64,000 bases of DNA, from the NCBI GenBank assembly GCA_001414485.1, contig LLEY01000051.1:186001-250000 (forward strand). Direction: 5' to 3'. The notes beneath the pieces are model-generated. The model saw only the letters and a list, made by a program, of their open reading frames with translations, searched no databases and was not told the origin of the DNA. Each line of letters starts with the position of its first letter. Position 1 is the first letter of the stretch. Source of the DNA: Calycina herbarum (Eukaryota > Ascomycota > Leotiomycetes > Helotiales > Pezizellaceae). The position numbers and the translations under genes were made by a program. This document shows, piece by piece, positions 12,419 through 25,231 of the stretch.

Positions 12419-12821
12419 CTAAAGTACACCATCATGTTCACCAGGTAGCCTCTTGACGCGCTTCTGTTCCCAATCATCCAAGTCCTTCGCTGCAAGTCGC
12501 TATAACACTTTATTAGCTTGGTTGCCAGTGAAAGATGGACAGGATAGCACCAACATAATATTCCTCCTTCATGTCCACCTTCCGACCTCCTTTCCCAATA
12601 CCCAATGCCTCTTCCTTGGTAAGCCTCCGCACTCTTCTATCGTGTTTCTCGTATCGTACGGCTGTCGCGGGTGTGAGAAAGAATGATCCGGCCACCATAG
12701 TTGCGATAAAGGGCAGTCCAAAAAGGAGGAAAGGATGGCGAGCTAAATGCGCTCGATATTTGGCAGCAATTCCGCTTGTCTCTGCGGCAGAGCGAAACTT
12801 CTTTTTGCCAAAGACGGCCAT
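12419..12821 (-). CDS. COX16: Cytochrome c oxidase assembly protein COX16
   Basis: This is a small mitochondrial inner-membrane protein needed for assembly of cytochrome c oxidase. Two exons (12821-12555 and 12499-12419) joined over a 55-bp intron (donor GTTGGT) give 115 residues, a typical length. The sequence carries the family hallmarks: KKFRSA at the start, HPFLLFGLPF leading into one membrane segment, the TAVRYE block after it, LTKEE, and a C-terminal EEYYRLAAKDL-DDWEQKRVKRL tail. I start at the internal ATG (MAVFGKKKFRS). The upstream in-frame ATG at 12896 would add 25 residues that do not fit the family. It is divergent from the ATR gene, with 504 bp between the starts. Confidence 0.93.
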
Positions 12822-13325
12822 TGATGCTTTGATAGTACTTGAGCAGCAATATGGTCTGCTGTTTCCATATGGAGCGCCTTGAGGGTCCCTGCTCATTACC
12901 CGCGCGCTAAATAGTTCACCCAGATCTCACCCGACACAGTACGACGAGCATTAAAAGTGACAGTAAATAAATCAGATTTGTTCTTCCAACTTTCTTCCAA
13001 CTTTCTAGGCAGTTAATGTAGGCATTATTGACATAGGCGTTTTGGAGAAATCGAGTCCCTTAAATACAACAGGTGATTTATTTACTGCCGCTTTTAATAT
13101 CCCCTTTAATGTCCAGCCTAGAAACCTGAAGCAACTTAGCGCCGGAATGTCAAAGGACCGCGATGGTCTTCGGTGCCACTCTCAGGTCACAACGCCACAA
13201 CTTCATTGCCCCTATTTAATTCACCCTCTTTCTCTGCACGGGGTTTCGTGCACTTTTCGTCTTACGAGTTAGGTCGCGTCTCCCCTCATCTACCACATCT
13301 CGACGAGTCGAAGGATGGCCAGCAA
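12822..13325. other. Divergent promoter region COX16 / ATR
   Basis: 504 bp between two divergent start codons, holding both promoters and 5' UTRs. An in-frame ATG at 13173 could extend the ATR protein by 51 residues, but that stretch looks like pyrimidine-rich leader. No binding site is assigned. Confidence 0.45.
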
Positions 13326-16300
13326 ATGATGGCGCCTCTCTCGCGCAACACTGCAAATGGCCCAGAGCCCAATGGCCACACGAATGGCCTCAACAGAGCC
13401 CCTTTGGGAGCCTTTGAGGCCCCTCCCTCCACCATGGCCGCCCAGTTGATCAGCAATCTGGCCAACCCTTCCAATGGCAACCCCACCAATAGACCTTCCA
13501 CCTCGAGAGAACTTAAGCAAGACGAATTAAAGAGACTCATGATCGAGGTATCCGAGCTGGAAAACAGCGCCCATGAACTCACAGATCCCCATGTCAAGCT
13601 CGAGCACAAGCACAAGCTGATTTGTGTTTTTGCTCGGGCAGTCCTTGAGAGGCTCGATAATGACGACCCTTTCATGAACCTCCCCCAACTCATGTCTCAG
13701 GCATCAGACGCTCTAGACATCTTCATTTCAACCATCTCGGAAGTTCCTTCGGTATTGGAATATACCTTAAGCCCCGACACCCCCCTTCAAACTCGTGGTC
13801 CAGAACCATTATGGGTGTGGCTATTTCCAAGGGTTCTGACCCTTCTCGGCCGACGAGGGTGTGATGCTTTGACGGAGAAGATCAAGGATTTCTTCTACAT
13901 CTGTTTTCAAGTCGTATCACGGTCACCTAAACTATGGAAGTTGAATTTCCTTTTCTTTTCATACTTGAGAGATTGCGCCTCTGGTAAGTAAAATATACAC
14001 CTGACAGTGATTTTGTCTTACCAATTTTTAGCTATCTTGAGTCATCTTCCGAATTCAAGCATTCTCACCCAAGGAAGAATGGGGGAGATGGTCTTGCCAC
14101 ATTCGTTCGACTATTCTACCTACTTGACCCAGGACTGTACATATACCCTCAGTGACCCAGTCCATGCCTTTTTACATGTCAATAATATTCTCATTATACT
14201 TGTCGATATATCCGTCGAGTCGGCAACATCGTTCGATGCGACTCCTGCTTTCCAAGATTACCTAGCTTGGATGCTAGATTCTTTTGTTGTCGCCCACGAT
14301 ATAGGAAAGAGGTGGAAATCCAGTCCAAGATTGCGAGAATCTTGCGAGTCTTCCAACGAGATGAACTTGCATGCGGTGCAGTCTTTACTTTCCTCACCAA
14401 AGACTTCTTCATCCGACTCTGTCATGCGAAAAGGCTTCCTCATTCTAACTAATTTCTGCGCTGAAGTCTTGGAGACCCCGGACGATATTACTGGCGAGTC
14501 AACCCCCCTATGTCTGTGTCGTTGCCTGTTGAACTTGGCCCTGGCTTGCCGAGAGCATGATGCCATTCAACGCGCGGTTTCAATACATCTGTTGCCCGCT
14601 GTCAGATTCTGTTTTGAAAACCCAGATACCCTCTCAAAGCTTGGAAACGACTTCCAGGTATGATTTTCGGCCCCTTCTCCTCAATATATTCTTACTGACA
14701 GTCAAAAGAAAGCTGCTCTCACTTTGTCGCAGGTCTGCAAAGTAGATCTCAACAAGGTTCCACAGCTTGTAACCTACAATAGTTACGACAGCGTAGAGTT
14801 GAACAAGGAATTTAGTCACCTCGGAATTGAGAAGATTGCACCTAAATCCTCCCATGATGGCCCGCCGTCAAAAAGACGAAAGATACAAGAAACCACCGAG
14901 ATTTATGATCAAGTAGTCGGTGACCTCTATTCTATTCTTGGAGCCCAAACAGCCACCGACCTTGATGGACTGAGTCAAATTGCCGAGTAAGTTTATCTCG
15001 ATCTCCATTTTAACCAGTACAAGTTGACAATTTCAGGTCCTGCTTTGCTGTGCTCAACGTTGCCGATCAATGCAAAGCTATTGAATACCTTTCTCGTATA
15101 CCGTGTGCTGCGTATGGTTCTTTGGAAGTAAATCACAATCCCGATGGAACTATTCAAAACTCAAAATGTCCAGTCTGCGAGGGGTTTTCAGACACAGATG
15201 TGACAAATATTTTGCGGGCTAGATGTCAGGCTATTAGTGCAGAAGCAATCGCAACATTCAGCGCTCTAGTCAAGTCGGCTCTATTTCTCGATTCAAGACG
15301 GCCCCGGGTTATGGCTATGTTTGCCCTGCGACGCTTCACGGTACATTTTGACGACCCTGAATTTTTTGACCTTGAAAAGTCACCTCTAGGACAGTGGTGC
15401 CTGCAATCCTTACGCAGTTCTATTCGCGAACTTCGTGTCGCTTCTGGGTTGGTAGATTTCTAAAGATAATTTCGAGTGTGCTAACTCGCTTCTAGTCGTG
15501 CTCTAGGAGGGTTCCTCCGTGACTTAGGGTCTGCAGAAGACCTTACGCGCAAGAACAGATTCAATGTACTCCAGTTGCTACGTTCCTTTTCAGATAATGA
15601 AAACATACATCTGCAGGAGACATGCGTGCTTGCATTAGGCCAGGTAGGAAGGTATGTTTACATTGGGAGTTTGCTGCAATGCGATCATACTCACAACATC
15701 TAGAATTTTCAACGACGAAGAGCTGAACATTGTTCTCCTGAGCCTTGTCGGATACCTTGGCCACAGCAATCCCATCATCTCAGGTGTCGCATTCAATGAA
15801 GTAAGTTGATGTTAATGTTTATTCTTCCCGTGAGCTTTCACTGACTCCATCTCTCAGATATTGAAACTAGCCAAAGCAAATAATGTCACTGTAGATCGCC
15901 TCTTCAGGCCCTGTTGGGGAACAATCGCCATTGAAGTCATCAAAGACCTCCTTGTACGACCTCAAACCACACAATTAATGGCTGACCTCCTGGGCATCTC
16001 AGTTTCCGGATTTCTCATTCTCACACAAACATATACTCTACCTTGGCTGGTTTTACTGGGCAAGGCTGGTGTGATTAAAAAGATAGCAGATGCACGAGGA
16101 CAAGATTCCAACGAAACATGCATGGACCCATCAAATATGGTCGCGATATTGCCAATTTTACTAATCCAGAGTGCTCCAGACATGGAACAAATGATTATGT
16201 CACGGCTCGTAATGGCTTCTGAGAAGTTCAGAATTGTTGACTTTACAGATTTGATCAGAGTTGAGCCTGGCTTGCAAGCTTTCCATCTCTTGAAGGCTGC

Positions 16301-19300
16301 AGGCGAAGCAGACCCAAACAAGAAGTCGAGGGTACGTGTGGCACAACGGTAATTTGTGGAACACTGCTTACTGAACCTTAGATCCATTTTGCTCTGGGAT
16401 TTTTGGCGAAACATGCACACGACCAGAATGACGGCTCCCGCAAGAAGAAAAACACGGTTGGTATGTTTCTTGAACAACATCTGCTGGGACTAGTGGCGCG
16501 CCTTTCGGAAATCATAAATGACCCCCGAGATGAGCATCCAACTCAGGAAAAAAAGCGTTGTGTTAAAGCTTTTGAAGAATTGGTGAAGCTTGCGAAATCC
16601 CACGCCAGAACCGCCCGGCCTCAGGTATGATTCAAAATCTCCACCCTCTCGAGGAGTTTAGGCTAACCTAAATTAGATATGTGCATGCCTCCAGTCAGCC
16701 CTAGACCACAATGCCCTTCAATCATCAGCTCTATCTGCCTGGGGCGCAATTTTGATGAATCTCGACGACGAAGATGTAGAGCCAATGTTGGAAAGCACCT
16801 TTTCTACCGTCATCCAGCGTTGGGAGAGCTTCAATGAAGCCACGAAGAAACGGGCTGAGGAGTTCCTCCAATATCTGATTAAAAGCCGACCTCGCCTCAT
16901 ACGCAATACAATTGTCAATCTTCCATCCTTGGGCCATATACCGAAGCTATCCGAAATCGAAAGTCAGATCAACAAATGGCGACAGCCAACCGATGTTGGC
17001 AATGCTTTCCACATTTTCAGTCGAAGAATTGGACATGAGAATGCGGGCGTCGTGGTGCAAGCTTTGGTTGAATTGAAAGACTATCTTCAGGCCGAGCAAT
17101 CATTTCTTCAAATGTCTGCAATCAGTGAGCAGCCTGATGTTGTTGTGGCCACGCTTGTGCGGTCTGTACTAGACACTTGTGTTAAATTTAATGGCTCGCA
17201 CAGCGATATTGCCAGACTCTCGGCTGAATGTATAGGTCTTATTGGCTGCTTGGACCCCAATAGAGTGGAGTCAGTGAGAGAGCAGAAAGATATGGTTGTG
17301 GTATCAAATTTCGAAGACCTAGCAGAAACGACTGACTTTGTGCTCTTTATGCTGGAAGAGGTTATTGTCAAGGCATTCCTTTCCGCCACAGACACTGTAT
17401 GGCAAGGATTTTTGTCATATGTCATGCAAGAGCTTCTACGGAGATGCGACTTCAAGGAAATTTTCGTAAAGGGCACGAGAAGTACGATCCACGAAGAACT
17501 GTATGAGAAGTGGTGCCGGCTTCCGATCAACGTCCAAGACACGCTGACTCCATTCTTGAACTCGAAGTACTCTTTGCTAGAGCGGAAACTCGCAGATTAC
17601 ACGTATCCAATCTTTAATCCCGAGAAGACGCCATCTTCTATGATATATCGGTCCTGGCTGAGGTCCTTTGTTTTGGATCTTCTACAAAAACAGTTCAATT
17701 CCCACGCCTCTATCATTTTTCCGGCCCTCTATCTAACCATTAGGACTAAAGACATTTCGATAGCTAGTTTCCTGCTACCGTATGTGGCCTTACATGTTGT
17801 GGCACTCGGGTCTGATCAGGAACTGAAAGAGATTACTGAAGAGATCCTACGCATTTTGATGTATGACGTAGAAGCTGACTCGAAGATCCGAAAAGAAGAT
17901 TTGAAAATGTGTCTTGAAGTATGGCATACCCTATCCCCTGATATAAAAACGTGCTAACGATTGTTAGGCGGTGTTTCGGATTCTTGATTACTTCTCTCGT
18001 TGGGTTCAAGAAAAACAAGCCAAGCTAAGTCGTCGACACATCTCAGCAGACGCTCCCGCGAATCCTGAGATCCAGCGAGTCGAATTCGTCCTGTCCAAAA
18101 TACCACCAGAAATTATTGCTCAGCGTGCTGTAGAGTGCAAATCATATTCTCGGGCCCTGTTTTATTGGGAACAACACATCCGCCACGTCCGCAAAGACCA
18201 AATAAATTACGAGTCGAAGCCAAGGATGCTGGAACGACTGCAAGATATATATACTCAAATCGACGAGCCTGATGGTATTGAAGGAATTTCTGCTCATCTT
18301 CATGTTTTGGATATCGAGCAGCAAATCCTAGGACATCGTAAAGCTGGACGATGGACTGCTGCCCAGAGTTGGTATGAAATCAAACTTGCAGAGAAACCTG
18401 ATGATGTTGATGTGCAAGTCAACTTGCTCACTTGTCTGAAGGAATCTGGCCAGCATGGTAAGTGACCCCGGAGTTTTTCGATTGGAAACACTAACCTTTT
18501 CATAGATGTGTTGTTGAATTACATCGAAGGAATGCGGACTGAGACCGAAACCACATCCCGTCTTCTTCCGTTTGCGACAGAAGCTTCATGGGCGACAGGA
18601 AGATGGCCAGCCCTCAGCAAATATACATCCATGGCACCGACAGGAATGAGCGAAAACTTCAACGTCAGAGTCGGCCACTCACTCCTTGCATTACACGCAA
18701 AGGACAACCAACTTTTCCAAGAAACGATACAGGCCACCCGGAAACAAATAGCCAACTCCCTTTCCGTAGCGGCGACGGCTTCCATCAGCGATTGCCACGA
18801 CAATATGCTTAAACTTCATGTTCTTACGGAACTTGAAATGATTGCTGGGGTGAATCGTGAGATCGAGGTTGATCGTCCTACCGTTCTAGCAAAATTGAAC
18901 ACACGTCTTGAAATGATAGGGGCTTTTCTTAACGATAAGCAGTATCTACTTGGAATCAGACGCGCCGCAATGCAATTATCCAGGTCAGTACTCCAAACTC
19001 AGAAAAAATAACTCCGCTAATCTTTTGCAGTCCATGTTTTACTCAGGGGGATGTTGCGGAAGCTTGGCTTACAAGTGCACGACTGGCTAGAAAAGGAAAT
19101 GCCATGCATCAGTCGTTCAATGCCGTTCTTCATGCATCTCAACTCAAGGATGAATCCGCCACTATTGAACATGCCAGACTTTTGTGGAAAGAAGGCCATC
19201 ATCGAAAAGCAATTCAAAATCTTCAAGGGGCTATCGAAAATAATGCTTTCATATCTCACAACAGAGACGCCGACATGACCACGTATACTGGAGTGGACTC

Positions 19301-21290
19301 GGTAGACCAACAAAATTTCCTGACAGCCAGAGCACATCTTCTGCTTGCGAAATGGATGGATAGCGCGGGGCAAACAAATGCGGCAGCACTACGAACCCAA
19401 TATCAACTTGCAGCAAAGACTCACTCAAATTGGGAAAAGGGTCATTATTACCTTGGCCGACATTACAACAAGCTCCTCGAGGCTGAAAAGGCGCAAGCAC
19501 CAGAGCTGCAGTCTGAAAAATGCCTCACTGGTGAGACTGCCAAGTTGGTTATTGAGAATTATCTTCGCTCTTTAAGCTACGGTACCAAATATATTTACCA
19601 AACACTGCCGCGATTACTTACTCTCTGGCTTGAGCTTGGCACTCAGGTCAACCAACCAATTGACCCTCGTCATGGAAATTCAAGAGAGTTCACTACAGGT
19701 ATCACCAACAGAAGAAAAGATCACCTGAACAACATCCATCTTCGTTTCAACAAGTATATCAGCAAAATGCCAGCTTACATGTTCTATACCGCCCTTCCCC
19801 AGATCGTCGCCAGAATCAATCACCCGAATCCTGATGTATTGAAGTATCTGACTTCAATTATATTCAAGGTCGTTTCTGCGCATCCGCAACAGGCCTTATG
19901 GAGTTTACTTGCTGTGTGCTCATCCACTCAATTAGACCGTAAGACCAAAGGAGCAAACATTCTACAAAGCCTTCGTAGCGGTTCATCCAAAAAGTCCGAC
20001 AACAGTTCCATTGATATCAAGTCTCTGATCAAGAGTGGGGAGCGACTTGCCGACCAACTGCTACTGGCATGTAATGCCGGTGATTTCCAGGGTAACCGAA
20101 CTACCACCGCGAGTCTGAGCAAGGATCTCGGTTTCAATCAAAAGACTTGTTTACCTAGTCCTATGGCCGTACCCGTTGAACGCGTTCTGACTGCAACCCT
20201 TCCAACTCTAACAGACAGTATCCGATATCACAAGGCATTCTCTCGTGATATAGTCACCATGGATTCATTCTCGGACGAAGTCCTTGTATTGAGCTCTCTC
20301 CAAAAACCACGGAAACTTGTGGCAAGGGGCTCTGATGGAAAGGAGTATGGGCTGATGTGCAAACCTAAGGATGATCTCCGAAAGGATCAACGTCTCATGG
20401 AATTCAACAGTATGATTAATCGAGCCCTGAAGCGGGACGCGGAAGCCAGTAGGCGACAATTATACATCAAAACATACGCCGTCACTCCACTCAACGAAGA
20501 ATGTGGTCTGATTGAGTGGGTGGAAGGTCTAAAGACACTTCGAGATATTCTGCTCGCACTTTATAAAGCACAGGGTGTTGTGGTCAATTACAAAGAGATT
20601 GAGGCTTACTGTGACGAAGCCTGCAGGTCAGATGACAAACTACCATTTTTCACCAAGAAGGTGCTGGGTCTGTTCCCGCCTGTCTTCCATAAATGGTTCG
20701 TGCAACAATTTCCGGAACCCTCGACTTGGTTTGCGGCCAGACTTCGATATACCCGATCATGTGCGGTCATGTCTATGGTAGGGACGATGCTGGGACTGGG
20801 CGATCGTCATGGTGAGAATATCCTCTTCGAAGAGGGAAATGGTGGGACATTCCACGTTGATTTCAACTGTCTTTTTGAAAAGGGTCTCACCTTTCATAAA
20901 CCTGAACGAGTGCCTTTTCGACTCACGCATAACATGGTTGATGCGATGGGGATGTATGGTTACGAGGGGCCTTTCCGGAAATCTTCGGAATTGACTCTTA
21001 AGCTGTTGCGACAGCATCAGGAGACGTTGATGACGATTCTTGAGGCTTTTGTTTATGATCCTACGCTTGACCTGCTGAAGAAGGTGGAGAAGAAGAAGAA
21101 GGAGGGGGTTTATGTTGTGCCGCAGACTCCGCAGGGGGTGCTGGATAGTATTAGGAGGAAGGTTAAGGGATTGCTACCTCATGAAAGTGTACCCTTGGGT
21201 GTTGAAGGCCAGGTGGAAGAACTTATTTCGCAGGCGACGAACCAGAAGTATTTGGCTGGTATGTATATTGGGTGGTGTTCCTTCTTTTGA
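13326..21290 (+). CDS. MEC1: ATR/Mec1-type checkpoint kinase (PIKK)
   Basis: This nuclear PI3K-like Ser/Thr kinase senses RPA-coated single-stranded DNA and drives the DNA damage and replication checkpoint (UvsB in Aspergillus). Twelve exons fit with consistent phase: 13326-13983, 14032-14657, 14709-14986, 15037-15447, 15496-15651, 15704-15800, 15858-16331, 16382-16624, 16677-17918, 17968-18457, 18506-18983 and 19031-21290. They give 2470 residues, typical of ATR. The N-terminal two thirds are helical HEAT-like repeats, and the FAT region starts roughly in exon 10. The kinase domain has the ATP-lysine block CKPKDDLRKD (Lys about 2162), the catalytic GDRHGEN loop (Asp about 2309) and VDFN (Asp about 2328). 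The protein ends with an FATC domain, YIGWCSFF, right at the stop. A short PSKRRK basic patch in exon 3 could be a nuclear signal. The start codon is the least certain part. Confidence 0.95.
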
Positions 21291-24127
21291 GGGGGTTAGA
21301 GTGAGAGTTGTGTGGCAATTGAAGGGATGTAGCAACATTTTGCAAGCTTTTGGAATCAACTTCAAGATTAACTGTAAGATGAATTGTAAGATCAATTACA
21401 AGAACAATTGCAAAAGCTTTTAGCAATGTATAGATAGCTGCATAATAAATTGTTACTTTGCATCTATCTGATGGCTTTATCCAGCCGTGTACCGAGACAC
21501 GGTGAACGATTGATGTTTGTAAATTGCAATCAATCCTAGGCTGCAATACAACATCATCGTTTGTAATTGGTGGGAATTCCGTCAAAATGCAGCCACCGCT
21601 GCTGACGATTCGTGCTCTGTCATTGTTCAATCTTCGGTATGAGTTCAGAAGAGCAAGAAGCTGTAATTCCACTTTTGTGCAAATAGAGGTTGCCGCTCTT
21701 TCGAAGGTGCCGCAACTTAGAAGGCCTATCTGCCTTTACCCCATTTGTCTGTTTATTGATTCGAGTCTATTCCTAGATTTTGGGGGTCTAAGTACCGAGC
21801 ACTGGTATGGTGAATTGCCCAATTATGTACTACTATAGACTATCATGCAGTGAGTCTTGTACTTTCAATTATCATATTACCTTTTTTGAGAGTATTTCGG
21901 TGAACTAAATTAATTGAGTAAAGTTTCAAGATTGTAAAGTTTGTATAGTATTACTTACTATACTCAAACATGATTTATTCATAATTCATAATTTAAATAT
22001 ATTATACAGAAGTATTCAAATTAAGTATGTAAATTAAATAAAATTCCAACATCATAGAATAGATTCTTAGTCTGCCCGAATATTATTTACTTGAAATAAT
22101 TAAGCAAAGATATTTCAAAAAATGTGATTGTTTAAGAGAGCTTAAGGCTAAGTCATGGTTGTACTCAAAAAACTAGTGTATAGTTGTATAATTGTATAAT
22201 TGGTGAATAAAAAAAACACACCAGAACTATAACTCTGGAGGAAGAGGTAAGCGCGCGTAAGTAGGTATTAAGGAACTCGACTACTTTCTTGGAGAGGCCT
22301 ATTATTTGAGTATTACCTGCTTAGACTTTATCGCAAGCTGGCAAGTGGCGGCGATAGCTACAGTCGAGACTGGGAGTGGCCTTAGTGAACCACGCGCGTA
22401 TGACTGTGTCGTTAGGTCTGGAAGATGACTATTCCTATGGCGATTATTCGTGAATATTCGCTAATTCGTGCGGATATGATACCTACGGATGTATTCACGG
22501 ATAGCACTTTGGCTACTAATATGAATAATGAATAGAAGCTCAAGATTGACAAAAAAAAAAGCATTCGCGCCTTCGATTTCGTACTACTATATAAGGGGTT
22601 TAAATGTATAATAAAAGCGCGGCCCTCTATCCGTACACCACTACTTTCTCTCCATTCTCCTTGAAACTTCCGATCATCACATCTAAAAGAACTCATATGC
22701 TAGTAATAGTGCTTGGGAGGTGGTTCTCCTAGTTGGATTAATTCTTTCCCTGGAAGATGTAAGCAAATAAGTGCCCGGAAAATAGCGACCTAGTTCCTTT
22801 TGTTCACGTTTAATTACAAATATTTGCGAATGGCCTATTCTCTATGAACAAGAATAATACGATATGTAATTATCTACTAATACGAACGACGAATCGAGAT
22901 TACATCTTTCAGACCTACTCTTGGTAGGCAGGCCTCCCGGTTGACATTGCAAGTGACAGTAAATAGGCGACCCCAAGAAATCACAAAAGTAGGACAAAAA
23001 TATGAATAGATGGACAGTAAACTAATCTATGGCTTTAAGAATACTTTTCGATTGTTTGCGTCGAGATATTCCCGTTGGAAACCTTTGTAGAGGACGCCTA
23101 ATTACTGCCACATGCAATGTCCACTGGGAGGCAGGCTTCACTTGCTCGCTGTATCTACTGTGGATATCCCATGTGGATGGAAATAACAAATCTTGGAATA
23201 GTTGATAATAAGTTAATGCATGGCATAATGTAGTTGTGAACTCTTGCCTATTCGTTAACGTGACAGTGGATAAGGGAAATCAAACCTCCGAAATAATTTG
23301 ATTGGTTGGTTCCACTTTTCGCGCAAACTTGCTAAGCGAGCCTGCCACCCTTCGAAATTTTGGCTAATACCTATTGCGACATAACTTTCCCAATTAGTGT
23401 CCTTCAAAACTTTGCATCTTCTCATACCCATTTTGAGATAAGAACCAGCCTTCCTACCAATATTGCAAATTGCCGACAGTCTTTCGAGGCACCCGGACTT
23501 TTCGCTTATCCTGTAAACTTTCCCCAAGTCGTCCAAAATTTCAATTTTCCGGCTGAAAAGCAACGCTGTGGAATCGGGGTTGCGTGTTCAAGATTACGCC
23601 GTGGGGTTTGCCTCGGGCTCAAGCGCTCCTTCCACGATCGCTTCCAGGGACCTTACCGGAAAGGGCAGTCTCGCTTAGCGAACACTAAGCGGGCGCGTCG
23701 GCACGCACCAACGTCAACCTTGAAAAACGTTGCCTTGTGGAGTAAACAGATACCGCAACACATCCAACCTCCACCATCGACTCTTGACTCGACGAAAGCT
23801 TTCATCAACTGAAGGCCATCGAATAGTGTGGGCATGAATGATTTGGAGGGGTAACATTTCTCGCTTGGCTTGTATTTCCGGACCTGGGTTGCGCGCCCCG
23901 CCACCCTTGAAAAATTCACGACCAGGGGATTGAGTGAAGCCGGAGAATTTGAGATACGCTTTGAGGACGTCGATATTAAAGATAGGGATTGGAGAAATAC
24001 AGAAGAGGCTTAGAGCACACCGGATATCTTTGCACGGCTTATCAGCGACATCGCGCGCCTCACGGGTGGAGCGGTATCGCCAAACGGACTCACGCCCCTC
24101 ACAACCCTCACCTCTGCTTGAGCTCCA
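21291..24127. other. 2.8-kb AT-rich spacer
   Basis: No supported gene. Bases 21880-22210 are strongly AT-rich, with TTACTTGAAATAATTAAG-like words that recur at 41340-41400 and 59330-59420, which suggests a decayed small transposon family. A 7-bp hairpin (CGCTTAG/CTAAGCG) is at 23672-23691. Frames at 22412-22696 and 23255-23930 overlap on both strands without family features. Confidence 0.5.
21354..21420. repeat. Degenerate 12-bp tandem repeat
   Basis: About five imperfect 12-bp units of the form AAGATNAATTGT lie just after the ATR stop, probably in its 3' UTR. The tract is bracketed by AAGCTTTTGG on the left and AAAAGCTTTT on the right, which makes a short inverted pair. Confidence 0.55.
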
Positions 24128-25231
24128 ATGCCCAAAGTTTCAAAAAAGATGGCTTCGCCTCGGGAGAATCCAAGTCGGAAAGGCAAATACCGATGTCGCA
24201 TGAGTGGATGCACGGAGGTTTTCGATGAGAAATATAAGAAGAATCTTCACGTGGCTTTTGCTCATACGGAACAAAGTCCTGATCGAAGACCTGTTGTCAA
24301 CAACACGATCGGCAATACGAATGACACCACCAATACGAATTCTAATGGCATCACTCGTACGACTACCAATGGCAATGCTAATACCAATGGAAATCACAAT
24401 ACCGATCCCAAACCCACGAATCAATGGCAAGCCGTAAACACACAACCGAAAAACAACGGATGGCAGGCTGTGAACATGCCGCCGAGACAATCTCCTGTCA
24501 TCACCACTCCCACAACCGCCACGGCGAACATCACCAAACAATTCCAAGCCATAAACATGCAACCAAAACAATATCAAAGTCCCTATTCTACTCAACCACC
24601 ACCTCAACCTCGGCCCCAACCCCAGCCCCAAGTTCAAGTTCAAATTCAACCCCAACTTCGAATGGAACCACCCGTTAGAACAACATATCAATCCCCCTAC
24701 GCCCCGATGCCCTCCCCTCTTCAAAGCCTCCACACCCAAAAATCGGAATCACCCATCGTGAAGGAGCAACCAAACCCAGAACCAAAACAAAACACCCCAG
24801 AACCCACCCCACGAGAAGAACCTCTCACCCCCCTCGTATCCCCACAACACCTCCCGCACCTCCCCTCATCACCCCTCTCCTGGGGCGGCTCACAGCTCTC
24901 TCCCCTCTCCCCAACAAACTCCGTCTCCTCGTCCGACACCATAGAACTCCTCGAATCAACCACCCTCACCAATTACGAGACGAAGAAATTCGGACCCGGG
25001 ACTAGAAAATACGGGTATAGGTGTTTAGCTTGTAATTCGGGTTTTGATGAGAGATCTGAACTGGCTTTGCATACTGCGTTTGTGCATCGCGGGGTGAGGA
25101 AGCTGATGATCGGCACTAGTCATTGGGGTACTTGGGATGTTGAATTGAGGGATGAGGGGGGTGTACTACCTGTTGTGAGGAGTGATGAGGGGGAGAGGGT
25201 TAGGTGGGAGGATATTTGGGGTGCGCGATGA
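24128..25231 (+). CDS. Two-finger C2H2-type protein
   Basis: A single 367-residue frame. Two zinc-finger-like units sit at the ends. The N-terminal unit has C23, C28, H41 and H46 (C-x4-C-x12-H-x4-H). The C-terminal unit has C299, C302, H315 and H320 (C-x2-C-x12-H-x4-H). Both end in a similar LH-x-AF-x-H segment, as if one was copied from the other. Between them is a disordered linker rich in Asn/Thr, then Gln/Pro, then Pro/Ser. The ends suggest nucleic-acid binding or protein contact in the nucleus, but there is no known ortholog I can name. A second ATG at codon 8 (MASPREN) could be the real start. Confidence 0.72.
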   Translation: MPKVSKKMASPRENPSRKGKYRCRMSGCTEVFDEKYKKNLHVAFAHTEQSPDRRPVVNNTIGNTNDTTNTNSNGITRTTTNGNANTNGNHNTDPKPTNQWQAVNTQPKNNGWQAVNMPPRQSPVITTPTTATANITKQFQAINMQPKQYQSPYSTQPPPQPRPQPQPQVQVQIQPQLRMEPPVRTTYQSPYAPMPSPLQSLHTQKSESPIVKEQPNPEPKQNTPEPTPREEPLTPLVSPQHLPHLPSSPLSWGGSQLSPLSPTNSVSSSDTIELLESTTLTNYETKKFGPGTRKYGYRCLACNSGFDERSELALHTAFVHRGVRKLMIGTSHWGTWDVELRDEGGVLPVVRSDEGERVRWEDIWGAR

